Positions 24,935 to 34,174 are shown, counted from the stretch's first letter. The stretch is DNA of 64,000 nt from an uncultured Acetatifactor sp. (GCA_910577235.1 CAJTMX010000021.1:5042-69041); one strand, 5' to 3'. A program made the numbers and translations. Notes: a model not told the origin generated them from the letters alone.

Positions 24935-26491
24935 ATGAGCATATTAAATGTAGAACATCTGACCCACGGTTTCGGAGACAGGGCCATCTTTCAGGATGTG
25001 TCCTTCCGGCTGCTGAAGGGAGAGCATATCGGTCTGGTGGGTGCCAACGGCGAGGGAAAATCCACTTTTATGAATATTATCACGGGGAAACTTGTGCCGG
25101 ATGAGGGCAGGATCGAATGGGCCAAAAATGTCCGGGTGGGCTATCTGGACCAGCACACGGCGCTGCAGGCAGGTATGACCATACGGCAGGTCCTGTCCGC
25201 CGCCTTTGATTTTCTCTATGAGATGGAGACGGAGATGAACGAACTGTGCGACAGGATGGCGGAGGCCTCCCCCGAGGAACTGGAAACCTGTATGGAAGAA
25301 TTCGGCACCCTCCAGGATCTGCTCACCCAGCACGATTTTTATATGATCGATTCCAAGGTGGAGGAGGTGGGCCGGGCCCTGGGCCTGGCGGATATCGGTC
25401 TTGACCGGGATGTGACGGAGTTGAGCGGCGGCCAGCGCACCAAGGTGTTGCTGGGCAAGCTGCTGCTGGAAAAACCGGATATCCTGCTGCTGGATGAGCC
25501 CACCAACTATCTGGACGCGGAGCATATCGTCTGGCTGAAACGCTACCTGAATGAATATGAGAACGCCTTTGTCCTGATCAGCCACGATATCCCCTTTTTA
25601 AACAGTGTGGTCAATCTGATCTATCATATGGACAATCGGCAGCTTACCCGTTATGTGGGGGACTATGACAAATTTCAGGAAGTCTACGCCATGAAAAAAT
25701 CCCAGCTGGAGGCTGCCTACAACAGGCAGCAAAAAGAGATCGCCGACCTCAAGGACTTTGTGGCCCGCAACAAGGCCCGGGTTTCCACCCGCAATATGGC
25801 CATGTCCCGCCAGAAGAAACTGGACAAGATGGAGGTCATCGAACTGGCGGGGGAAAAGCCCAAGCCGGAATTCCGTTTCCGGGAGGCCCGCACTCCCGGC
25901 AGGTATATTTTCCGGACCCATGATCTGGTGATCGGTTACGGGGAACCACTGTCCACCTCCTTAGACCTGGAGATGGAGAGAGGGCAGAAAATTGTCCTCA
26001 CCGGAGCCAATGGTATAGGAAAGACCACTCTGTTAAAAAGCATCCTGGGGCTGATCCCGCCATTGTCCGGCTCCGTGGAACAGGGAGACTATCTGGAGAT
26101 CGGCTATTTTGAGCAGGAGACGGACCAGAATATAGACACTACCTGCATCGAAGAGATCTGGAATACTTTTCCGGGTTTCACCCAGTATGAAGTGCGCTCC
26201 GCCCTGGCAAAGTGCGGCCTGACCACCAAGCACATCGAGAGCAAGGTCAGGGTTCTCAGCGGCGGCGAGCAGGCCAAGGTACGGCTGTGCAAGCTGATCA
26301 ATCAGGCCTCCAATGTGCTGTTGCTGGACGAGCCCACCAACCATCTGGACGTGGACGCCAAAGCAGAACTGCGGCGCGCTCTTGCGGAGTATAAGGGCAG
26401 TATCCTCATGGTCTGCCATGAGCCGGATTTCTATGAGGGACTGGCAACGGATGTGTGGGACTGCACAAAGTGGACTACGCGGATCTTCTAA
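24935..26491 (+). CDS. ABC-F family ATPase
   Basis: A 518-residue protein with two fused ABC ATPase domains and no membrane segment, the ABC-F layout. Domain 1 has GANGEGKST and LSGGQRTK; domain 2 has GANGIGKTT and LSGGEQAK; both have LLLDEPTN. A charged helical linker (about 245-310) joins them. ABC-F proteins act on ribosomes as translation factors, some protecting against antibiotics; I cannot assign a subgroup with confidence. It has its own promoter, and its last 4 nt overlap the convergent DUF4173 gene. Confidence 0.9.
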   Translation: MSILNVEHLTHGFGDRAIFQDVSFRLLKGEHIGLVGANGEGKSTFMNIITGKLVPDEGRIEWAKNVRVGYLDQHTALQAGMTIRQVLSAAFDFLYEMETEMNELCDRMAEASPEELETCMEEFGTLQDLLTQHDFYMIDSKVEEVGRALGLADIGLDRDVTELSGGQRTKVLLGKLLLEKPDILLLDEPTNYLDAEHIVWLKRYLNEYENAFVLISHDIPFLNSVVNLIYHMDNRQLTRYVGDYDKFQEVYAMKKSQLEAAYNRQQKEIADLKDFVARNKARVSTRNMAMSRQKKLDKMEVIELAGEKPKPEFRFREARTPGRYIFRTHDLVIGYGEPLSTSLDLEMERGQKIVLTGANGIGKTTLLKSILGLIPPLSGSVEQGDYLEIGYFEQETDQNIDTTCIEEIWNTFPGFTQYEVRSALAKCGLTTKHIESKVRVLSGGEQAKVRLCKLINQASNVLLLDEPTNHLDVDAKAELRRALAEYKGSILMVCHEPDFYEGLATDVWDCTKWTTRIF

Positions 26492-28245
26492 AAGATCGAA
26501 ACCAAAAACTCTGACAGAAAACGGGAAACATTAAAAGTCCTGATCCCGTTTTGGGCATTCCTTGCCTTCAGACGTTTCAGATAATAATAGCCAAACCCTT
26601 CGGGATCATCAGAATAGAATCCCTCTTCATCAGCCTTATTAGTGGGATCTTCCCAATAATAAGTGCCCAGATCGTACTCTGTCTCCGCCATCAAGTCGAT
26701 CAGCACCGGGGCGGCATCCGCGTTCAAGTGACTCAGGAAACGGTAGTCATCATAGGGCTCCCCTTCAAAAAAGGCGCTACGCGTTGCCAGATCTGTACTG
26801 GCAACATTGACTCGGGCGATCCAGTAATCCGGGTGGCTGAAAGCCAGGACCATGTAACACAGTGTCACCACTACCATGCTGTAGCGGAACAGCGGAAAGC
26901 TCTCCTTAATAACGGAAATGATGATCCCCGTAAAGAGCAGGAACAGCATCGCCAGACTCCAGAGCACAAATATGCGCAGGAACGTCAGATAATACCATCT
27001 GATATAGATGATCATACGCATGGCGCTGGAGGCGATCATGATATAGGTGCAGAGAGACATGACCGTCAGTATGCCTTTTAGCACTTTGCTGTGCTTAAAA
27101 CAGTTGAGACCCACAAGCACAAGGATCAGATTCAGTATACTGACTGCCAGCAGCTGAAAGAAACCCTCTCTGGCATACTCCGCGTAGGTATACCCTGACG
27201 GCAACGTCATATTACCTAAAAACAGGTAGACGATCTGGATCACACTGAACGCCAGATACAGCAAAGTCAGTAAAAATGCGATCGTAATAGCTATCATGGG
27301 CTCGCCCCTGCGGCTGTCATTTACTTCCGGCTTGACAGCCCTTTTGCAGAGATAGCTCAGGATACAGTAGGACGCCAGAAACATAAAGGCCCACATAAAA
27401 ATAACCAGAAATATATTTCCCAGCTTGAGATGACTCAAAAGTTCCCTGGTCATATCCCGGAACACCGCGTCCGCGCTGACCAGCAGCGGCATCACTACCA
27501 TAAAGATGGGCAGGGCTATCACAAGACCCAATCCCACATACAACACTTTATTGTTTTTTTTCTTCATCTTGTTTTTGGTATACCAGTGAGCATCCTCAAA
27601 GGGACGGGGCAATTCGCCGATGGCCATAAAAACCGTCTGGCATATGGCGCACAGATATTTGCCAAGTTTCCATTTTTGGGTGTCATACATAGTTACCAAC
27701 AGGAAACTGATGGTCAGCAGAAAAATGCCCCATTTATTCATGGCAATGATCCTTCCGTCGTCGGTGCAGAAGGTGGCCACCGCCAGCAACATCATACTGG
27801 CCATGTAAAAAGCGCTGCCTTTTTTTAAGGAAATCTTCAGTTTTGAAAAGCAGTAACAGATAAACCAGAGTCTTCCTGCCACGAAAAAAGGGTAAGTCAC
27901 CCCGCTGGCGTTGCGGTACATGCAAAATGCGTACAGACAGGCATACAGAAATGACGCCACGCCGAAAATCTGGAAATTCTCTTTCATATTCTTAGTCTCA
28001 GGCGTATCCGGTTTTACCTTGGGATACGGCACAGGAACGGGGCCACCCGCAGGATAATAGGGCTCCCGCGCCCCGGACTGTCCCCCCGGTATTGGTCCCT
28101 GGGGCACGCCCGGTCTGACAGCGCCCGGATCTTTTACATGAACGTCCTGCCCCAAGGACGCCACAGGCCTGCCAATATTGGGATTTTGTTGCTGCCCGGT
28201 ACCGTTTACGGGCTCCTGCCAAATATTGTTCTGCATATTTTCCAT
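26488..28245 (-). CDS. DUF4173 multi-pass membrane protein
   Basis: A 585-residue protein. The first 90 residues are Pro/Gly-rich and polar; the rest contains about twelve hydrophobic segments. YTYAEYAREGFFQLLAVSIL and the nearby charged loop are typical of DUF4173. The function is unknown. It is followed directly by the convergent ABC-F gene. Upstream lies an XRE/DUF2975 pair on the same strand, 59 nt away, so it could be the third gene of that transcript. AAGGAG precedes the ATG by 9 nt. Confidence 0.8.
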   Translation of the reverse strand: MENMQNNIWQEPVNGTGQQQNPNIGRPVASLGQDVHVKDPGAVRPGVPQGPIPGGQSGAREPYYPAGGPVPVPYPKVKPDTPETKNMKENFQIFGVASFLYACLYAFCMYRNASGVTYPFFVAGRLWFICYCFSKLKISLKKGSAFYMASMMLLAVATFCTDDGRIIAMNKWGIFLLTISFLLVTMYDTQKWKLGKYLCAICQTVFMAIGELPRPFEDAHWYTKNKMKKKNNKVLYVGLGLVIALPIFMVVMPLLVSADAVFRDMTRELLSHLKLGNIFLVIFMWAFMFLASYCILSYLCKRAVKPEVNDSRRGEPMIAITIAFLLTLLYLAFSVIQIVYLFLGNMTLPSGYTYAEYAREGFFQLLAVSILNLILVLVGLNCFKHSKVLKGILTVMSLCTYIMIASSAMRMIIYIRWYYLTFLRIFVLWSLAMLFLLFTGIIISVIKESFPLFRYSMVVVTLCYMVLAFSHPDYWIARVNVASTDLATRSAFFEGEPYDDYRFLSHLNADAAPVLIDLMAETEYDLGTYYWEDPTNKADEEGFYSDDPEGFGYYYLKRLKARNAQNGIRTFNVSRFLSEFLVSIF

Positions 28246-28303
28246 TTCATCTCACTCCTTTTTACTTTAATATAACAGGCAAATGCGCCTGCGTACCTTC
28301 GGC

Positions 28304-28561
28304 TTAACCCGCGGGATCATCGTCCTCCGCCGGGTCTTCCACATACTCCAGAATATCTCCCGGCTGACAGTGCAGCGCCTTGCAGATGGCGTCAAGAGTG
28401 GATAGACGCACCGCCTTTGCCTTATTATTCTTTAATATGGACAAATTGGCCAGAGTGATGTCCACTTCGCCCGCAAGCTCCGTCAGACCCTTCTTCCGCT
28501 TTGCCATCATCACATCCAGATTGATCACTATTGACATAATCTCCTCTTTCCCCAAAGCCAT
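28304..28561 (-). CDS. XRE-family (YozG-like) small regulator
   Basis: An 85-residue Cro/C1-type HTH protein: TELAGEVDITLANLSILKN forms the helix-turn-helix and LSTLDAICKALHCQPGDILEY the typical YozG-like tail. Such regulators commonly pair with a DUF2975 membrane protein, here 7 nt upstream in the same operon. An in-frame ATG at 28537 has GAGGAG very close upstream and may be the true start. The target is unknown; autoregulation through the promoter at 29090-29118 is plausible but inferred. Confidence 0.85.
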   Translation of the reverse strand: MALGKEEIMSIVINLDVMMAKRKKGLTELAGEVDITLANLSILKNNKAKAVRLSTLDAICKALHCQPGDILEYVEDPAEDDDPAG

Positions 28562-28568
28562 AAACTCT

Positions 28569-29018
28569 TTATACAGTCAAGTCGTTTTCCTCTTTATAAT
28601 TGATGGCCTCGTCAAAGATCTGGGCCAGCACCTGGCAGAACAGACCGGCAATGACAAACACAAGGATCACCACCAGCATGGCCACTGTGGTGTAGACAAT
28701 GCTGCGTACAACGGACATCAGCACGATCAGTCCGCTGTAATAGCTCATATGTTTCAGGCTTGCCACATTCCCCCGCACAAAGCAGTCCTTTGCCAGCACC
28801 GTTTTAAACATTTTCCGCAGTTCCCAGATAAGGGCCAGCGCCAGAACCCCCAGTACAAAATAGATCGTGACGATCTCCCCGTAACTCTCAGCCAACCGTT
28901 CCAGATACCTGCCCGCCCATCTGATGCTCCAGGGCAATGTCAGCGTCATCACAATACCCCCACAAAACATAATATCTACCAGATATTTTGTGATCCTGAT
29001 TATCGTGTCTCTCTTCAT
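28569..29018 (-). CDS. DUF2975 membrane protein
   Basis: A 149-residue protein with four hydrophobic segments (about 15-32, 47-63, 92-112, 115-138) and a central FVRGNVASLKHMSYYSG motif, as in DUF2975. Its function is unknown; the family is nearly always linked to a small XRE regulator, as here, and may pass a membrane or envelope signal to it. It has a strong promoter about 75 nt upstream. Confidence 0.82.
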   Translation of the reverse strand: MKRDTIIRITKYLVDIMFCGGIVMTLTLPWSIRWAGRYLERLAESYGEIVTIYFVLGVLALALIWELRKMFKTVLAKDCFVRGNVASLKHMSYYSGLIVLMSVVRSIVYTTVAMLVVILVFVIAGLFCQVLAQIFDEAINYKEENDLTV

Positions 29019-29089
29019 CTCCCCGTAATCCTTTCACCCATTGTCTCACGCGCTGTCCTTACAGGCACGCCAATATTTCATGTATCCAT

Positions 29090-29118
29090 AAAATACCACT
29101 TATACAATTGAATGTCAA
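29090..29118 (-). promoter_or_regulatory. Promoter of the DUF2975/XRE operon
   Basis: On the minus strand a perfect TTGACA is followed by 17 nt and TATTTT. It lies in the otherwise gene-free interval 29019-29429. Confidence 0.7.
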
Positions 29119-29201
29119 TATCTTTTTATTGTATTTCGATAAATAATTTGGTTTGTTATTAAATATGGAAACTAAATAAGAATGGATTTATGATTTATAG
29201 A

Positions 29202-29337
29202 CAATTGCGAAACTCTTTGAAACAAGTGACGGGACTGGTCAATATATACAAAAACGGGCTCCGATGCGGTGGCAAGTCGCCCTTATTTTGTATATATTGC
29301 CCACTCCCTGCTCCACAAAAGGGAGTTTCGCAATTAC
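29202..29337. repeat. MITE-like palindromic element
   Basis: 136 bp bounded by 14-bp inverted ends, CAATTGCGAAACTC and GAGTTTCGCAATTA (one mismatch). Inside, CAATATATACAAAA at 29240-29253 pairs perfectly with 29286-29299 around a GC-rich loop. Both flanks carry ATTTATGATTTA, which could be a target duplication or an outer part of the element. Its right end matches the half-copy at 20676-20713. No gene is seen in 29119-29429. Confidence 0.7.
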
Positions 29338-29389
29338 CTATTTATGATTTACAAAGAAAGGCAGAGATGACCTGACACTGTATATAACA

Positions 29390-29411
29390 GCGCCTGACTG
29401 CCGCCAGGCGC
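29390..29411 (-). terminator. Stem-loop after the glycosyltransferase gene
   Basis: GCGCCTG and CAGGCGC form a GC-rich 7-bp stem around 8 nt, 19 nt after the stop codon at 29430. The T-run is weak (TTATAT on the minus strand). Confidence 0.55.
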
Positions 29412-29429
29412 CGTAGCTTTATATACCCT

Positions 29430-31148
29430 TTATCTGGCATAGGCCCAGGGAACTACCACATAATAGCCGCCAAACTGTCTCCGCATAAAGCGTCCGGGAT
29501 CGTAGTCCCCCAGCCGGTCCTCCCGGACCACATAGACAATATAGGCGTTGTCATGAATCAGATCCCCGCTGGCATTATAAAAATGATAGCGGTCGTCATA
29601 GGAAATCTCCGCTCCCCGGAAGATATTGGTTTCCCCCTGAAAATACTTCGCGTCCATCTTCACCGCGTACATGGTCAGGATCTGACTGACCCACCAGGAA
29701 CCGTCGGACTGGGAATCGGGGGTTATATAATAATAATCCGCCTCCAGATCCCCCGCATATTCCACCGCCTCGATAAAATCGGCAAAGAAACAGGACTCCA
29801 TCCGCTCCGCCCAATCCGTAAAGTACTGATTCAGAAAAAGGATCAGCATCAGTCCATATACCGCCGCCAACCCTGCTGCCAGCCGCCGCCACTCCTTTAT
29901 GACAGTGTACGCCGCTATACCCGCAAAGGCCAAATGGCTGTAGAATATAATATTTATGCGGTTAATGTTCACATAGTTTATAAAAAGTCCCGTCAACACT
30001 GCCGTTCCCCAATATACCAACAGCAGCATACAGGATATTCTTATCTTTTTTTCCCCTTTTACGGCATGATAGACTGTAATGCCCGCCCCTGTCAGCACCA
30101 GAGGCATAGAGCAGTGGTACAGTGATCCGAAGTCATCCAGCGCATTCCAGAGCAGGTCGGGCTTTTGCAGAAATACCTGCCGCCACAGCGTCCGGCCATT
30201 CAGCCAAAGCTGCTCCAAGGGCCGCTGCGAAAAGAACAATATATCGCCGGAGCGCATACTTTCCGGGAAAAACGCCATGGTGGTAAAGGGCAGACGCACC
30301 GTTTCCCAACCCATAAAATTGATAAGCATAGTCCCATATATGGGCCAGGAAATCCCAAAGTAGACCGCCATGGACAGCATGGCCTGTTTCCAACTTATCC
30401 TCCGGGACAGCAACAACAGAATACAGGACACCAATAAAAACACCGGCACCATATAAAAGGCCACCCCATAGGCATACATGCACAGCGCGAAAAATATCAT
30501 GGACACATACAGATACCGGCCCTTTTTCAGTCCCCTGTTCAGAAAATACAGCCCCAGTATGAACATATGGGGAAACATATTGCAGTCCAGCGCCCATCGG
30601 CTCTGCATAAAATGCCATGGAGCCACGGCGGCGCACAGCAACGCCAGCAACCCTGCGCGGGAGCCAAAGATATCCTTGACCAGACCATACAGGGCCATGG
30701 CTCCAGCGATACTGGCCAGCAGCATGGGCAGCCGGGCCGTAACGCTGTTAAGTCCCCACAGCTTTATAAAAGGTGCCATCAAATAGGACAGCAGCACGCT
30801 CATCTGTCCATATCCCCATGCCTGAAAATGCGCCGGGAGCCAGTTGCCGAAACGGTCCGTTCCGTAATCCGCCAGAGCCATGGCGTCCACTGCGGCCATA
30901 GCCCCATCCTGATTAAATCCCGCCGGTATACTGCCAAATCCTATGCAGCGTATGGCTGTCAGCCCGTACAAGATCAGCGGCAGCGCAAGCCACCGGATAC
31001 GGGAATCGGCCGTGAGGCTAAAGACTCCTCTCTCCTCCTGCCCCACTTCGCCTTGCCCTCTCCCTTTCAGCCAATGCACCCCCGCCGCCGCTAAGATTCC
31101 CAATATAACCGCCAGGCATATCCTGTTAAAGAAGTCCATATTCATCAT
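29430..31148 (-). CDS. GT-C membrane glycosyltransferase (GT39/ArnT-like)
   Basis: A 572-residue protein with about eleven hydrophobic segments. The first large loop holds GFNQDGAMAAVDAMALADYG, where an acidic residue after the first helix is typical of GT-C enzymes that use polyprenyl-phosphate sugars. PWHFMQSRWALDCN lies near residue 185. It likely transfers sugars to an envelope glycan or protein outside the cell; donor and acceptor are unknown. The start could be any of the ATG codons at 31148, 31145 or 31139. It is divergent from the Bce-type regulator gene. Confidence 0.78.
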   Translation of the reverse strand: MMNMDFFNRICLAVILGILAAAGVHWLKGRGQGEVGQEERGVFSLTADSRIRWLALPLILYGLTAIRCIGFGSIPAGFNQDGAMAAVDAMALADYGTDRFGNWLPAHFQAWGYGQMSVLLSYLMAPFIKLWGLNSVTARLPMLLASIAGAMALYGLVKDIFGSRAGLLALLCAAVAPWHFMQSRWALDCNMFPHMFILGLYFLNRGLKKGRYLYVSMIFFALCMYAYGVAFYMVPVFLLVSCILLLLSRRISWKQAMLSMAVYFGISWPIYGTMLINFMGWETVRLPFTTMAFFPESMRSGDILFFSQRPLEQLWLNGRTLWRQVFLQKPDLLWNALDDFGSLYHCSMPLVLTGAGITVYHAVKGEKKIRISCMLLLVYWGTAVLTGLFINYVNINRINIIFYSHLAFAGIAAYTVIKEWRRLAAGLAAVYGLMLILFLNQYFTDWAERMESCFFADFIEAVEYAGDLEADYYYITPDSQSDGSWWVSQILTMYAVKMDAKYFQGETNIFRGAEISYDDRYHFYNASGDLIHDNAYIVYVVREDRLGDYDPGRFMRRQFGGYYVVVPWAYAR

Positions 31149-31199
31149 ATATGGAGCATATCATAGAATATATAGAGTGTCAAGGGGTTTCACCCATCG

Positions 31200-31228
31200 T
31201 TGCATTTCCCTCAAAATACGCTTATAAT
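31200..31228 (+). promoter_or_regulatory. Promoter of the response regulator gene
   Basis: TTGCAT, a 17-nt spacer and a perfect TATAAT, 48 nt before the start codon on the plus strand. Confidence 0.75.
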
Positions 31229-31275
31229 GCTTATAAAAGTCCCCGCCATCCTATTGAAGAAAAGGAGCCTCCACC

Positions 31276-31944
31276 ATGCATATATTCATAATAGAAGATG
31301 AACCGCTCATACGGCGCGAGCTGAAGATCCTGCTGGAAAATGCCCTGTACCAGGTGACGGCGCCGGATACTTTTCACTGTGTCATCCGGCAGGTGCTTGA
31401 CATCCGCCCCGACCTGGTACTGCTGGACATAAATCTGCCGGAGCTTTCCGGCTTTGAGATCTGTACCCGGCTCCGGCAGCAGATGGATATCCCGGTCATA
31501 TTTCTGACCAGCCGCAGCAACTCCATGGATGAGCTGAGCGGGCTGCTGATGGGCGGGGACGACTATATCACCAAACCCTATCAGGCCCCGGTTCTGCTGG
31601 CAAGGATTGCCGCTGTCCTAAAACGGACAGGAAATACCAAATCCAGGGAAACCACTCTTTTTACAAAGGGGAACGTGTGGCTGGATATCGCGAAATGTTG
31701 TCTCTCCCATGGGGAACGGAGCGTGGAACTTACCAAAAACGAGATGAAGATACTGCACCGATTGTTTAGGGAGCCGGGAGTCTTTGTATCCCGTATGGAT
31801 CTGATCGAATATCTCTGGGAAAACCGGATCTTTATAGACGACAATACCCTGAGCGTCCATGTGGCCAAGCTCCGGGAAAAACTAAAGTCCATAGGCGTGC
31901 AGGACTTTATCGAGACCAGGAGAGGAATGGGATACCGCATATGA
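31276..31944 (+). CDS. OmpR-family response regulator (BceR-like)
   Basis: A 222-residue protein with a receiver domain (acid pocket Glu7-Asp8, phosphorylated Asp51 in LVLLDINLP, Lys in ITKPYQ) and a winged-helix DNA-binding domain (SVELTKNEMKILHRLF through ETRRGMGYRI). Its stop overlaps the kinase ATG by 4 nt. The nearby Bce-type ABC transporter points to a peptide-antibiotic response. A candidate target is the inverted repeat at 32999-33036. Confidence 0.92.
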   Translation: MHIFIIEDEPLIRRELKILLENALYQVTAPDTFHCVIRQVLDIRPDLVLLDINLPELSGFEICTRLRQQMDIPVIFLTSRSNSMDELSGLLMGGDDYITKPYQAPVLLARIAAVLKRTGNTKSRETTLFTKGNVWLDIAKCCLSHGERSVELTKNEMKILHRLFREPGVFVSRMDLIEYLWENRIFIDDNTLSVHVAKLREKLKSIGVQDFIETRRGMGYRI

Positions 31945-32996
31945 AACTGACGGACTATATAAGGGACAGGGGCACGCTCCTGCTCCTGCATCTGGTGTGC
32001 ATGTGCGCGGCGGCGGCTTTTTTCAGTATGACCGGCTACAGCGAAACAAACACCGTATTGATCCTGCTCCTCTGGCTGTTGGTGCTGGCGGCGTGGCTTA
32101 TCACCACCTTTCTGCAAAAAAGAAAATTCTTTCGGGCAGCACAGCAGATTCTTGAGAAGGTGGACCAGAGATATCTGCTTGGCGAACTGCTGCCGGATTC
32201 TTTTTATCTGGAGGACCGCCTGTACAGGGATATGATCCTCCGCTCCAACAAGCAATGCATCGAGCGCATTCGGCAGATGGAAGACGAACAGCGGGCCTAC
32301 AGGGAATATATGGAGAGCTGGGTGCATGAGATCAAAGCGCCCATCACCGGGATATCTCTGCTCTGCGATAACCGCAGAAACGCGGCGGTTTCCCTCCCGG
32401 AAAAAGGGCCGGGAAAGGAAGAGGATTATCTCTCTATAGGTCTGGAAAATCAGAAGATTGAAAACTATGTGGATATGGTGCTGTATTATGCCCGCTCAGA
32501 CCAGCTCTACAAGGATTATCTGATCCGGAAGACCTGTCTGGAGGACGCGGTCTACCAAGTGCTTGATAAGAACCGGCTGCTGCTCATTCAGAATCGGGTT
32601 CAGATTCGGGTGGACTGTAAGGAAACCGTTTATACGGATGAAAAATGGATTGCCTTCATATTAAATCAGATTCTGTTAAACAGTGTTAAGTACCGCAGCG
32701 AGACTCCCCTTTTCCGCATCCGAGCCGATAGAGACGAAAACGGCGTAACCCTGCTGTGTGAGGACAACGGCATCGGAATCCGCCAGGAAGACCTGCCCCG
32801 TATTTTTGACAAGGGTTTTACCGGCAGCAATGGGCGGGACCACCGACGTTCCACTGGCATGGGACTGTATCTGTGCCACAGGCTGTGTGAACGGCTGGGC
32901 ATCAAACTGTGGGCAGAGTCAGAATACGCTGCCGGCACAAAACTGTATCTGCGTTTCCCCGTTAACAGCTACATCCGCGACGCGCGGGAAGATTGA
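31941..32996 (+). CDS. Intramembrane-sensing histidine kinase (BceS-like)
   Basis: A 351-residue kinase with two N-terminal helices (about 12-32 and 38-57) and almost no extracellular loop, the BceS/intramembrane-sensing layout. The phosphoacceptor is His129 in SWVHEIKAP; the ATPase domain has NQILLNSVKYRS, EDNGIGI and STGMGLYLC. Kinases of this type usually receive the signal from their partner BceAB transporter rather than from a drug directly. It overlaps the regulator gene by 4 nt. Confidence 0.92.
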   Translation: MKLTDYIRDRGTLLLLHLVCMCAAAAFFSMTGYSETNTVLILLLWLLVLAAWLITTFLQKRKFFRAAQQILEKVDQRYLLGELLPDSFYLEDRLYRDMILRSNKQCIERIRQMEDEQRAYREYMESWVHEIKAPITGISLLCDNRRNAAVSLPEKGPGKEEDYLSIGLENQKIENYVDMVLYYARSDQLYKDYLIRKTCLEDAVYQVLDKNRLLLIQNRVQIRVDCKETVYTDEKWIAFILNQILLNSVKYRSETPLFRIRADRDENGVTLLCEDNGIGIRQEDLPRIFDKGFTGSNGRDHRRSTGMGLYLCHRLCERLGIKLWAESEYAAGTKLYLRFPVNSYIRDARED

Positions 32997-32998
32997 GG

Positions 32999-33036
32999 AT
33001 TGAAGTTATCTTACAAAATCTTAAGATAACTTCAAT
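32999..33036. promoter_or_regulatory. 15-bp perfect inverted repeat before the Bce transporter genes
   Basis: ATTGAAGTTATCTTA pairs with TAAGATAACTTCAAT around an 8-nt loop. It begins 3 nt after the kinase stop, is AT-rich and lacks a T-run, so it is more likely an operator than a terminator. A TATACAAT-like box follows at about 33067. Confidence 0.55.
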
Positions 33037-33118
33037 CTATCTTTATAGAAAAACATATGCCGCGCGTATACAATAGACGTAGTTAAATTTCATATTGCAG
33101 CATTAATAAACAGTCTTT

Positions 33119-33309
33119 TGGCAATAGCAAATAGTACATATGTATATTCCATAAGCGGCATGGTGCAAAAAGTAGTTGCGCCGCTCACCGTCAGTACCGG
33201 GTGCCGGCAGTCCCGTACCGCTACGATGAAAACCGAGCGGGCGCGCCTGCGCCTAAGTATACAATGTGCACGATGACTCTCGTATGGCAACCGGGTTTCG
33301 CTATTGCCT
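33119..33309. repeat. Large palindromic repeat, copy 2 of the long type
   Basis: About 190 bp bounded by GGCAATAGC and GCTATTGCC (a perfect 9-bp inverted repeat). It shares GTATATTCCATAAG, TAGTTGCGCCGC, GTACCGCTACG and CCTAAGTATACAATGTGCAC with 3738-3975, while the central hairpin sequence differs. It fills most of the 348-bp gap 32997-33344 and ends about 35 nt before the ABC gene, so it would be in that gene's leader. Confidence 0.72.
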
Positions 33310-33344
33310 AAAATTCCGCAGTTCAAGAAAGGAGTATAACCGAT

Positions 33345-34133
33345 ATGCAACACTATATCCAAGTATGTGACATAGAAAAATACTATGGCAACACATCCAA
33401 CGTTACCAAGGCTGTAGACCGTGTAAGTTTCCGCGTAGACAAGGGCGAATTCGTGGGCGTAATGGGCCCTTCCGGCTCCGGTAAGACCACGCTGCTGAAT
33501 ATGCTGGCCACCATAGACCGGGTGACATCCGGGCATATCTTTTACGAAAATACGGACATCACCGAACTGTCCGAGGATGCTCTTTCCGCCTTTCGGAAAA
33601 ACAACCTGGGATTTGTGTTTCAGGACTATAATCTGCTGGATACACTCACCATCGAAGAAAATGTCATATTGGCCCTGACTCTGCAAGATCGGGTAAAAAC
33701 AGGCGTAAATCAAGGAGGTTTCGGCAGAAAAAAAGCTATTTTAGACAGCTGTGACGAAATACTGCGTCTGCTGGAGATCCAGGATATACGGGACAAATTT
33801 CCCTATCAGGTATCCGGCGGCCAGAAACAGCGCTGCGCCTGCGCCAGAGCGCTGGTAAACCATCCCAAGCTCCTGCTGGCAGACGAACCCACCGGAGCGC
33901 TGGATTCCAAAGCCGCTCAGACACTGCTGGAGACTTTCTCAAATTTGAATCACACTATGGAGGCCACGATCCTTATGGTGACTCATGATGCTTTTTCTGC
34001 CAGTTACTGCGGCCGCATCCTGTTTCTCAAGGACGGAAAAATATTTCATGAGCTGCTGCGGGGCGATAAGAGCCGCAAAGTATTTTTGCAGGAGATTCTG
34101 GACGTACTGTCCCTGACCGGGAATATGGACTAA
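33345..34133 (+). CDS. Bce-type ABC transporter ATP-binding protein
   Basis: A 262-residue ATPase with Walker A GPSGSGKTT at 41-49, the Q-loop in FQDYNLLD, signature VSGGQKQR and Walker B LLLADEPTGALDS. It belongs to the MacB/BceA group. With the permease 42 nt downstream it forms a transporter that both senses and removes cell-wall-active peptides such as bacitracin-like or lantibiotic compounds. AAAGGAG precedes the ATG. A palindromic repeat occupies the leader. Confidence 0.92.
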   Translation: MQHYIQVCDIEKYYGNTSNVTKAVDRVSFRVDKGEFVGVMGPSGSGKTTLLNMLATIDRVTSGHIFYENTDITELSEDALSAFRKNNLGFVFQDYNLLDTLTIEENVILALTLQDRVKTGVNQGGFGRKKAILDSCDEILRLLEIQDIRDKFPYQVSGGQKQRCACARALVNHPKLLLADEPTGALDSKAAQTLLETFSNLNHTMEATILMVTHDAFSASYCGRILFLKDGKIFHELLRGDKSRKVFLQEILDVLSLTGNMD

Positions 34134-34174
34134 GACGGACAAATCTGTCTTACTCCCAAGATTGGAGGTTCAAT

